DNA from: Erodium maritimum
Taxonomy: Eukaryota > Streptophyta > Magnoliopsida > Geraniales > Geraniaceae
Direction of reading: 5' to 3'
DNA length: 64,000 nucleotides
Assembly: GCA_963921825.1 (NCBI GenBank)
Contig: OY997590.1
Coordinates: 44,099,039 to 44,163,038, forward strand
How positions within the stretch are numbered: the first letter of the stretch is position 1; each line of letters opens with the position of its first letter. Below are positions 45,435-55,055 of this stretch, one piece after another. Under the pieces are notes generated by a model. It saw only the letters and a program-made list of their open reading frames with translations, had not been told where the DNA came from and did no database searches. The position numbers and the translations under genes were made by a program.

Positions 45435-45930
45435 AAAACCACCCTTATTGTGCAAACTACAAACCAATCTAAGCCACAGGATGCAGCCAAGATGACGTTA
45501 TCAGAGCGTGCGCGATGCTGACACGTGGCCAATTCGCGCGCGCCTCTCCCCGCACAGTAGCGCGTGTTGACCACGCGCGCAGCCCGAGTGCTGATGGTTT
45601 GTATAACACGGTGCTGATAGTTTAGTACAAAATGTGCTGATAGGTTGCTATCAGTACATTTTGTACTAAACTATCAGCACCGTGTTATGCAAACTATCAT
45701 TACTGTGTTATGCAAACTATCAATACTGTGCGCGCGCGCACCAGCAGCGTGCGCGCCCATGTGTCAGCATCTGGTGAGTTCGTAGTTTGCACAATAAGGT
45801 GCAGTGTTTTATATATTTAATTTCCCACGTGTCAGCATCTGGTGCGCTCTGCTGACATCACTTTGGGGGGGATCCTGTGGCTCAGATTGGTTCGTAGTTT
45901 GCACAATAAGGGATGGTTTGTACCTTATAC
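45435..45930. mobile_element. Foldback MITE, interrupted at its left end by copia H
   Basis: The left terminal part (45438-45530: 'acccttattgtgcaaactac', 'aaaccaatct', 'gccacaggat', 'gctgacacgtgg') is the inverted copy of the right end (45825-45925). A second, partial right end at 45755-45810 shows a local duplication. The core is a near-perfect hairpin (45601-45690). No coding sequence. The few bases at 36961-36981 left of the H insertion appear to complete the left end, and TA-rich sequence flanks both sides. A related end fragment lies at 28215-28312. Confidence 0.75.
45601..45690. repeat. 43-bp hairpin with 4-nt loop in the MITE core
   Basis: Left arm 45601-45643 and right arm 45648-45690 are complementary with two mismatches, separated by GTTG. 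If transcribed, it would form a long, almost perfect stem of the kind processed to small RNAs. Confidence 0.85.
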
Positions 45931-47049
45931 CAATTATATATATATATACGGTTACATGAGTAGTTTGGCTACTCCATGTGTTTTCTCATCGCATGGTCGT
46001 TTTGTGTGTAAATTTATGAGGTTGTATATTTGTAGCCTGAAGTTTCCAAATATGATGGTATGTTGGATCAAAAATTCCAAAAACATAGTACCATCGACTT
46101 GATGTATGTAGGATCAGAAGTTCCAAATACATGGTACAAAAAATGGTTGTGTATTATCTCCCATATATGAATAAGAGTATTATAGTTGATGGTTCATGAT
46201 ACTAATGGCACATTATTTACTTAGATTTTTACTTAGTTGATTATAATCATTTTATTGTTTTACAATGTCGAACCATTTTGAACCCGAAGTTCAGATATTC
46301 ACGAGAAAAGATGTTTACGGAACCTAAAGTTTTGATTAAAGATCGTGGGTCATATAACTTGCTCAAAATTAGTGTGACCCGATGTTCACATGTACCTAAT
46401 AATGACAAAACCAGACGTTTTGGTTCAAAGTATAAACTTGAAACTTACTGTTATGACTAAATGACATACCACATGCCCGAAGCTTGTAAATTGTGTCCAA
46501 GGCTTGAAGCCTAAATTTTTTCTATACAGTTATTTATATATTGTTTACCCCACGAGCTTGCTCGATGTGTGGTCATGTTTATATCTATGTCTTATATTCA
46601 CCCCACGAATTACTCAGTGTGCAATGATGTTTATTTCATGCATTATAATGCGTTCTTTCATTGTTTAATCATAATATATACTTATTCATATTTGTGTGGA
46701 CATTATGTATATTCGATATATGTAGCCTGAAGTTTACACAAGATATGATGTTTTGAACATGAAGTTCTATAATTACCAAGAAAACGAGTTTCTTGAACCT
46801 GTCGTTCAAGATGTGTGAAATTAAGGAAAATTGTAACCGGAAGCTCACATAAAGACCTGAAGTTCTAAATTGATGATTCCTGTAGAGTAGATCAAAGAAA
46901 ATATTTCCACGCATCATCATATTATTTATAATCGATGAAAAATGTTCTCCTCTACATTTCTTTCATCTAGTATGCTCATGAAGTAGCATTACTGAGAATA
47001 CAGAAAGAATCCGATTTAATATATTTATTACTGAAATAATGAATTATTG
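45931..47049. repeat. AT-rich region with interspersed CCTGAAGTTC motifs
   Basis: About eleven variants of CCTGAAGTTC occur between 46040 and 46870, several as palindromes such as TGAACCCGAAGTTCA (46278-46292) and CTTGAACCTGTCGTTCAAG (46793-46811). No long reading frame or known element was recognised; the 60-codon frames are not convincing. Confidence 0.5.
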
Positions 47050-48517
47050 TTTTTTATAAGCGATAGGAATTTATTGATTGGTCAATCTCCAAGGAGGAGA
47101 TAGCCAAAAGAAAAAACCCAACCACGATGTCAAATAAACTCCATTAAGGAGAAAAAAAGGGGAAACAATCCCATAAACAAAACAAAAAGATCAATAAACC
47201 CAGATGAAAACGTCTTTGCTTCCGCCTCAAGCAACTAACAGGATCCAACTACCACTCAGCAAAAGAACGGTCTTTAGGAATGGAATTGGATTACCAAAGA
47301 ACACTGAATGAGTGATTCTGAATCTTCCTAAAAACCACAGCCACACACTCCATGACCAGATTAAAAACACAAGTATTCCTGAAAAGACACAGCTGCCAAA
47401 ACACCACATACCCTACTCGGGCCCAATTTTTCCACCACCACGCCGGACCAACACCTTTCCAAGCTAGCAACACTTAACAAATACCCCACCATTCATAAAC
47501 TTGGCTCCAAACGAACCAAACGTAATAACAATGCAGCATAATGTGATTGTTATCCTCCATACCTGTTTTGCAAAATCGATAATACATTTCATTTAAAGTG
47601 ACTAGTCTCCTCGAGATTCAAGGAAAATGGTCGTTGGAAGAATAGAGTGTGCCGCCAACGAAACGAACATTAAAAGCTTCAGGGGGATGCCTTTGAGCCA
47701 GAGAATAGATGCCCAAGAGGAAATAGGAGCCGAAATATCCCCTGACAATAGGTTATAACAATGCGAAACAGTGAAGCCATGAACCTATTTTTCCAAAATA
47801 TATGATCTTCAACTTCTTGTGTTGGACGAACCAGAGAGATCATAGATAAAAAAGAGTTTCTCTCCGCCCTCTCCCAATCCCATAAGGTACGCACGCTCTC
47901 CAAAACCCAAGAGCCATTCAACCAACACTCCTCCACCAAGGCCAATTTATTTTCAATCACCTCATAATAAAAGAGGAAAACGAACTCGGAAAGGAGCATC
48001 CCCAAACCAAGTGTCTTCCCAAAACCGGATGTGAGAACCATCACCCAATCTCCACAACATACCTTAATTGCCAAATAAACTCCTAAACACAGGGTCAGAG
48101 GCCAAATTCATTACGTGATGGAAAAGGAAAGTACTTCCTCGACGATCTATGGAAGATAAATCCCATACAATGGGTGACAACCACATAATAACACATATCA
48201 AATAATTCCAAAAAGAAGATGGATCAGCTACAAATCTCCAAAACCTCTTAGCTAAGAGAGAATTATTCATCTCTTCTAAGCGACGAAGCCCCAAACCACC
48301 CGATGACTTTGGCTGGCACACACGGTCCCAACTCAATTTATTAATACCTTTGCAATTATATGATTACCATAAGAAAGCTCTTTGGCATGCCTCTAGCGTT
48401 AGGATAACTATTTTAGGGGCTTTTCAAAGCGACATAAAGAATAAAGGAAGGCCGGATAAAGTGCTCTGGATTAAAATTACTCTCCATGTTAGATTAAGAT
48501 ATTTGGTGAGCCATAAG
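47050..48517 (-). pseudogene. LINE ORF2 C-terminal part: RT thumb to zinc-finger-like end
   Basis: The frame from 48515 reads WRVILIQSTLSGLPLFFMSL, then MSWDRVCQPKSSGGLGLRRL and EEMNNSLLAKRFWRFVADPS, the region after the plant L1 RT. It continues with a degraded GNG..FW..W block and ends with shifted frames resembling the zf-RVT region (47227-47640). The left boundary has a T run (47050-47056), as expected for the poly-A tail of a minus-strand LINE. It is the 3' part of the LINE whose 5' part lies at 61692-63030. Confidence 0.8.
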
Positions 48518-49856
48518 TGTTGGGTCTCGAGGTAGGGTTGGAGATGAACCAACTCGCATCGGAAAATCAATGAAAACCAAGAGGCGATTAAAATCATGAA
48601 ACAACTAACAAAGAATGGATTAACAGGAGAAAAATTCAGCACTATTTCTTACCAAAACAAGAACACTAGGTAACGAATGATTGGCTTGAGTCTCCAAGAT
48701 GTCTACGTATCCACATGGGAATCAAAGACACGTAGTTCTTCTCTTTGAAGACTCTAGAACACACAAAAAGGAGGTGGAACACACCCTTGGCCGAAATTGC
48801 AAGGAAGAGGGGGAGAAAATGTGTTTCCTATTCTTGTCTTGTTTTTGTTATGTTGAAAAAAGATGACTTAAACATAACTAACCCCATACTTGGCCAACTA
48901 AAGGCATGGGACAAGCATGGTGACAAGTAAGGTGTAAATAGGACAAAGTATGACTCAGATGGGGTTAGGTGGTGAATCACCAACACCTTAATCCCTGTCA
49001 TGCTTACTTAGTACTAATTAATCAAGACTTGATTAATTAGTTCCATGGGCCTTGGTTGCATGTGCCTCTTGGAACATTGCCCGTGGCAATTTCCAACGAG
49101 GTCCCGTGATTCGCCCATCGCCTCCAAGCCTTCCATACCGGAAATGTCCAACATTATCCGACGCGATCAATCCCAAGACTCCAAGCCTTGTCTCGATCCG
49201 TAAAGTCCCATTCACTTACGGGCGCATGACCCAAAACCCAGTTTTGGTCATGTCCCAAGACAACTCCCTTTTGGCCATTCTCCATAAATGTGTCAATGAG
49301 TTTCACCATCCGGTGTAACCCTTACGTTTATGCACGTCAATAGATCGACGTAAAATCTCATTTTACTTGATCCTATTTAAGTGGCAACTAACGAGACTTT
49401 ATTAATGCCTGGAACTGCATAACGAATCGACCCTGTCGATTCTAACCTTTCTTTCGTCCCTGTCATTATCCTTATATCTCCGATATCCTGATTGAGATAA
49501 GGCATAGAGCCGTCATCCTTATTATTCTCAATCACTGTTCCTTAATATATGAGATGACTGAATATATGATACTTAGTATCATGTGCATGGTCATGCTATT
49601 CTTTCAGTCACTCATGTAGCCCGTCCCCAAGCTAATTTTGGCCGTTATGGAAGCCATGTTACAGACAACGTTAGGCTCAGGTCAAACTTAGTTGTTTACT
49701 GCATAACGATCACAAAGACTCCTTGGTCTAAGGATACATAACAAGCTACGACAATGAATATGTTCATGACTTAATCTACGGCACATATTCATGTTGGGTC
49801 GGCCATTATCATGTCCCACATGATATATATCATTAGACTCTTATTCCTATATATGA
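48518..49856 (-). mobile_element. Truncated H-family LTR inside the LINE
   Basis: It begins TGTTGGGTCTCGAGG like the H LTRs and follows them to about 49856, then breaks off roughly 260 bp short of the LTR end. A deletion of about 85 bp lies at 49612, between two copies of 'gtcactc' in the intact LTRs. LINE sequence resumes at once, but the RT core between the endonuclease and the thumb is missing, so one deletion probably removed the LTR end and the adjacent LINE RT. Confidence 0.85.
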
Positions 49857-50101
49857 CCAAGCCGAACTCCTAAGTGATCAGATATATCTCAAGGAAAACT
49901 AGATATATCTCAAGGAAAACTAGACTGCTTAATAATGCCAAAGGTATTCATAAAATCACCTGATACAAGAAAACGATATAGTCTAGAAGCTTTAGAATCA
50001 TGACCATAGCAGGTATAAAGTGAGCCATACAAAGGGGGATTGATATGCCCTCAGTGCGAAATAAAGTCCTGAAAAGCCCTTATATCCCCACGAGAAGAAG
50101 A
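49857..50101 (-). pseudogene. LINE endonuclease C-terminal half
   Basis: Minus-strand frame: SSSRGDIRAFQDFISH, stop, PLYGSLYTCYGHDSKASRLY, RFLVSGDFMNTFGI and then SDHLGVRLGH, including the S-D-H catalytic motif of APE endonucleases. A 23-bp tandem duplication (49882-49927) adds a stop. This continues the frame interrupted at 61692 by the copia insertion. Confidence 0.85.
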
Positions 50102-50910
50102 TGTTAGGTCCCAAGGAATCAATCTAGTGGGGTGGGGGGGGGGGTGAATAGATTGATTACAAAATATAGCAACTTAAAAACAAATTCGGAAATTTAAACA
50201 ACAAGAAGAGATAGCAAGATAGAGAAAGCCAACACAAGATATATGTGGTTCACAACTCTCCTTAGAGTTGCTACGTCCACACTAAAGAACTCACTTAGAG
50301 TTCGGCCTTTTACTAACTTATAGTAAACGTTACAAAGTCTCACAAGAATTAATCTTGCAAGTTACAACACCAAATGGGAAGCAAGAACAAATCTTGCAAC
50401 CACTACAACACTTTGCAAGAACAAATCTTGCAACCAACTACAACACCTTTTTCTAGCCTACAAGGCCAATTACAATAGAAGATATTGAGGTCAACTCACC
50501 AAGAGTCAACAATACAATATGTTTAATCTTATATAGAATAAACACAATGCCTCAATTACAATCAAGATATAAAGATGAAGTAGAAAGAAACTATATATGA
50601 TTTCAAGATATGTAAGACTTAGCTCAAGATGATTTTGAGAGAAGAGGATTTCAAAATAGTTTATAAAGAGAGAATAACATGTTCAAGAAGAGATATAACA
50701 ATAAGAATATATGTTTTCAAAGATCAAAAGATATGAAACTTTAATTCATGACTTTGAAAACAAATTCTAGAACAAAGAAGAATAAAGCTCTCAAGATGAC
50801 TTTTCTCTCAAAGATGAAGAAGAACTTTGTGCTGAAATTTTTGTAGAGAATGAGTAGAAGTATTGTGTCTTGAAATGAAGAAACAAATGAGGGCTTTTAT
50901 AGACAAAAAC
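50102..50910 (-). repeat. Copia 3' LTR, sense 3' part
   Basis: It begins TGTTAGGTCCCAAGGAATC with a G run (50132-50145) and 'gaatagattgatt', the usual end of such copia LTRs in reverse. Direct repeats of 'gcaagaacaaatcttgcaac' occur at 50380-50435. It is cut at 50910 by TGTAAAGACC of the chimeric gypsy LTR, leaving AAAAC at 50906-50910. Confidence 0.85.
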
Positions 50911-53079
50911 TGTAAAGACCTGAGTTTTACTTCGATAAGTTATCGTTGGAAACGTCGTTGAGTTGGGGAACGAATCTAATTTTGGATCGACTTCAAAAAA
51001 AAAGAGAAAAGGAAACAAAAAGTAAATAAAAAAAGGGTGGGCTGGACCAACTGACCAGGCCCGTTCAGATGACCAGGCCAAAGCCAGCCAGGCCCGTACC
51101 CTCGCGGCCCAACCCTAGCAACAAAAGCAGCACCGCGCCGCTTCAGCTCTTAGTTGGCACACACGCTTTTCGAGGCTTCCTCTTCCTCACGTACCCTCTC
51201 TCTCAAGCTCGCGAACCAGAGCTTCCCCGTCGAGCTCTCTTCTTCTCCGACCTCATCCTCCATATTCACCTTCTTCTCCAGCTTCTTCTCCTCCCTCTCC
51301 TTCATCTACTTCCACCGCGACAAAACCCAACCCAGAAACCCCTTCACCCATCTCCGTCTTCGATACGAAACCCTCGCCGTCGTTCAACCTCGCCTTCCCT
51401 AAATCGAGCAAGACCAGCTACGGTGGGTAGGTTACTCACCAGATTCGCGCTCTCCCGCCCTTTTTTCCCCCCTGGAAATCACGAGCTCTAAGCTCGTTTG
51501 TGGTTCGAGCGTGATGGGAGGGCGTCGCCGGAGCGCTCGAGCTCCAGATCTGGAGTTCTCGCGCCGGCGAGCTTCTCCGGTCGTCAGATCTGGACGCAGA
51601 GCCTCGACCTGTGCCCTGACAACCTTACCTCTCTCACGTTGGGCCTCAGACGCCGTCTCGCCACTGAAAACCCACTCCGACGCCGTTCACCACCGGGTTC
51701 AGACGGAACCCTCGCTGGAGTCCAAACCCTAGCCGCCTCTCCAGTGCACGAGCAGATATGACAAGGCGGAGTGGGCTTGGGATGGACGAGATCAAGGCGG
51801 GACTTGGGCCCGGGATGTGGCTTGGGCTGGACCAGGCCTCGGGCCAGGCCCATGTTCTAGACCAGGTCTGGCCTTGGGTCCGGACTCGGGTCAGAGCCAG
51901 GTCTAGGTCGGGTCTAGAGCCGATTCCGGGTCAGGTTCTAGACCGGGTCGGACTCGGGTCTGGATCACGAATCCGGGTCGGACTCGGGTCGACAATTTAA
52001 TTAATTAATTAATATAAGTTAAATGGTCTAAAATTTGATAATTAAATGGATTGATTTAGATAATTCAAAGGACTAAACTAGTAAGGGACTGAACTGATAA
52101 CTCAGAGGACTTTGGACCCTACCGGATCTGATTGGACCTTTTATCTGTTAAACCCAGAGTCGGACGTGGACTTCGCCCGAGAAGACCGGAGTTAGGCCAG
52201 GACGTCAGCAGCTAGGAGACGCAGCTGTTGTATCTTCTTGAGGTAGGGAAAGTACTAAACTCCTCGTTCAAAATAACGCCTTAGTATGCTTATTAGGTTA
52301 ATAACAACCGGAAAGGTCCTAGATGGCATATAGGATGTGATTCACTAGAATAATCGTTTTTCAATTACAATATTAACCGGACGTGTCTAGTATACATGTA
52401 GGATGTGATTCACTAGTTGACATCGCTTTCAATACTTGGGAAATTGCCGTGCTGGTAGATTGGTCGTGATGAGCCTTAGGATTGGTCGTGATGAGCCTTA
52501 GGATTGTTTGTAATTCACATCCGGAACGAATTATGGAATTAAATTGTGAAAGTTAGAAATTTCGGGTTTAGAAACTTTAAACGCGAATTAAATCGCTCGG
52601 AAGTCGGAAATTGATTCCGTTGATTGCATTGGAACCCTTGAATTATTCTAAGACCGTAGAAACGAAAACGGGAATTTTTGGATCCCCGGAAGGACGTTTT
52701 CCAATCCCGGGCAGATTCGCCGGGTCGGGCGAAACGGGCTTTTCCGGGTCCATTATCGACAATGTCTAGTAATTGGGAAGTTTGGGAGTGATCGACATTG
52801 TCGGGGTTACATTTGGGCGTCAAATATATTAAAATTCAGTTTATGCCTACGGACTAGGGAAAGTTAACAGTAGAAATGCATGTGACACTTGGGTGTCGTG
52901 GGTTAAGTAAGTTTATCGAATAATAGAAAGGCAAGCGACACCGGGTGGTGTCGTATGATACGGGAACGTATCGAACAGTAGAAATGCATGTGACACTTAG
53001 TAGTGTCGTAGGAGCAGTGAACTTATCGATATTAGAATTACTGGAGGCATTTGGTTATGCCCGGAGGTTGATTGTTTAG

Positions 53080-53570
53080 TTTGTGTCTTGGGTGGCCATG
53101 AGTGCCCGTGGGGTTGTTGAGCCCGTGTCTTTACTGTTGGTGTGTCTTGGGTGGCCATGAGTGCCCGTGGGGTTGTTGAGCCCGTGTCTTTACTGTTGGT
53201 GTGTCTTGGGTGGCCATGAGTGCCTGTGGGGTTGTTGAGCTCGTGTCTTTACTGTTGGTGTGTCTTGGGTGGCCATGAGTGCCCGTGGGGTCGTTTAGCC
53301 CGTGTCTTTACTGTTGGTGTGCCTTGGGTGGCCATGAGTTCCCGTAGGGTTGTTGAACCCGTGTCTTTACTGTTGGTGTCTTGGGTGGCCATGAGTGCCC
53401 GTGGGGTTGTTGAAACCGTGTTTTACCGTTGGTGTCTTGGGTGGCCATGAGTGCCCGTGGGGTTTTTGAACCCGTGGTTTTACCATGGTCTCTTAGGTGG
53501 CCATGAGTGCCCATGGGGTTGTTGAACCCGTGTTTTACCGTTGGTGTCTTGGTGGGCCATGATTGCATGT
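53080..53570 (+). repeat. 58-bp minisatellite, about nine units
   Basis: The unit contains TGGGTGGCCATGAGTGCCCG and GGGTTGTTGA(G/A)CCCGTG. Preceding serial hairpins at 52885-53060 include CGACACCGGGTGGTGTCG and GATACGGGAACGTATC. Confidence 0.88.
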
Positions 53571-53647
53571 GGAGTGTTAAACCGGTGTTGTTGCTGTTGT
53601 TGAATTTTGCTTGTGATTGTGACTGTGGTTACCTGGGGATGGTGAGT

Positions 53648-53867
53648 GACAGGTCGACAGCCTGATCCGACTTTGTGTCGGGAAAAGTGTGACAGGTCGA
53701 CCGCCTGATCTAACCGTCGTGTTGGGAAAAGTGCGACATGTCGACAGCCTGATCCGATTGGGTGTCGGGAAAAGTGCGACAGGTTGACAGCCTGATCTAA
53801 CCGTCGTGTTGGGAAAAGTGCGACAGGTCGGCCGCCTGATCCAACCGTCGTGTTGGGAAAAGGGCAT
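53648..53867 (+). repeat. 48-bp tandem repeat
   Basis: Five units of GACAGGTCGACAGCCTGATC followed by a CCGACTTTGTGTCGGG-type hairpin and 'aaaagtgc'. The partner stem in units 2, 4 and 5 reads AACCGTCGTGTTGGG. Confidence 0.8.
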
Positions 53868-54469
53868 GGGTACTGAGCAGCTGGAGTGCGATCCTTTGCG
53901 ATCTTGTTTGGTGTGCGATCCTTTGTGATCTTGGGTGTTGCGTGTTTTTTTTTCGTGTCTTTGGAGGAAGTTGTAATCGTTGTGTCGGGTCTACATTACG
54001 TGTCCGAGTGTTGAGTCGGTTGAGGAAAGTAACGTTCGTGCGTCAGTTAGGTTACTTGAGTTGGGGTGTAGTAGTCCCCGGTGTTGGGTTGTTGTGGGTG
54101 TTACCGGCATTGTTTGCTAGTATGCCGTAGTCAGTCTGTTATCCGTGGTGGTGAGCGAACGCTCACCCCTAGCTGCTTTTCCTACAGGTACTGGTCGCGG
54201 GACGGACTAGGTGAGCTCTCGAAGCTTGAAGAGCTATGAGCGGGAGTCCGGGTTTCCTTTTGAGTCTAGCGACGTACGCCTTGTATTTTGTCCACTTGTT
54301 GGGACATACTTTTGAGTTGTAAATTATTATTTTGATTAACTAAATGGTGGTTTTAAAGCGATTTATTTAAAAGGTTTGAAAATGTTTTATTGTCTTAAAC
54401 GTTCGCGTTCCAGGTTCGGTTCTACTGAATTTGGGGCGTGACAGGTAACTCAGCATCGGCCTAGGTGCC

Positions 54470-54615
54470 CTATACCAGAATCCTCTACGGTATAGACATT
54501 GCCCTTGAACACCATCCTCGGTCTAGATATCCTATACCGGAATCCTCTACGGTATAGATATCGTGCCGGAACTCCTCAGTCTAGATATCCTATACCGGAA
54601 TCCTCCATGGTATAG
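54470..54615. repeat. Covarying hairpins of the G LTR
   Basis: Three inverted repeats: CTATACC/GGTATAG at 54470-54495, CTATACCG/CGGTATAG at 54532-54557 and CTATACC/GGTATAG at 54590-54615, with GAATCCTCTA-like centres. Homologous stems at 6361-6566 read CCCACAC/GTGTGGG or CCTACACC/GGTGTGGG. Confidence 0.85.
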
Positions 54616-55055
54616 ATATCGGACTGGAACACCATCCTCGGCCTGATAATTCACCTGATCATATCACAAGGCAATAGTTCAGGTCATGCCAGACATATCA
54701 TACCAACATAATATACCGAATATATCTTACCGAACACACCACATCGGTCTATCATTCACCCGATCATATCACAAGACAATAACTCACACTATCATTCACC
54801 ATGTTCTCATAGCATATCCAGATCCTTAATTTACAACGTAACATACCACATATCAAACATTACAAACTACTAATCACAAACCAACACAACCAACACAAAA
54901 TCCTACGGGCACGACCTGGCCCACATGTGGTTCTACAGCACAGCAAGTCCCACACTTACGGGCACGACATGGCCGCAAGTGGTTCCATATTCAAAAGACT
55001 ACCCTAGTTATTCACATCCTACATGTGATTCTACAATTATTTCGGTTGTTCATAT

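Larger units (their letters stand above)
50911..54443 (+). mobile_element. Chimeric gypsy LTR (type II / G-like front, family A back)
   Basis: It starts TGTAAAGACCTGAG and ends TTGGGGCGTGACA but has no target duplication (AAAAC left, GGTAA right). The first 1.6 kb has a GC-rich leader with GGGTC repeats (51750-52000). 52240-52510 matches the G LTR ('ttagtatgcttattagg', 'aggatgtgattcactag') in antisense to the G LTR copies in the window. From about 52511 it switches to family A LTR, including the CGACAATGTC hairpin, minisatellite (53080-53570), a five-unit 48-bp array (53648-53867) and the palindrome (54150-54167). The A block 'gaggtagggaaaagtag' is deleted at 52850. Confidence 0.85.

Noticed and set aside
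54444-55055. Independent solo LTR with its own start at 54444
   Set aside because: No TG start and no target duplication; the sequence aligns with the middle of other G LTRs, so it is a truncated LTR.
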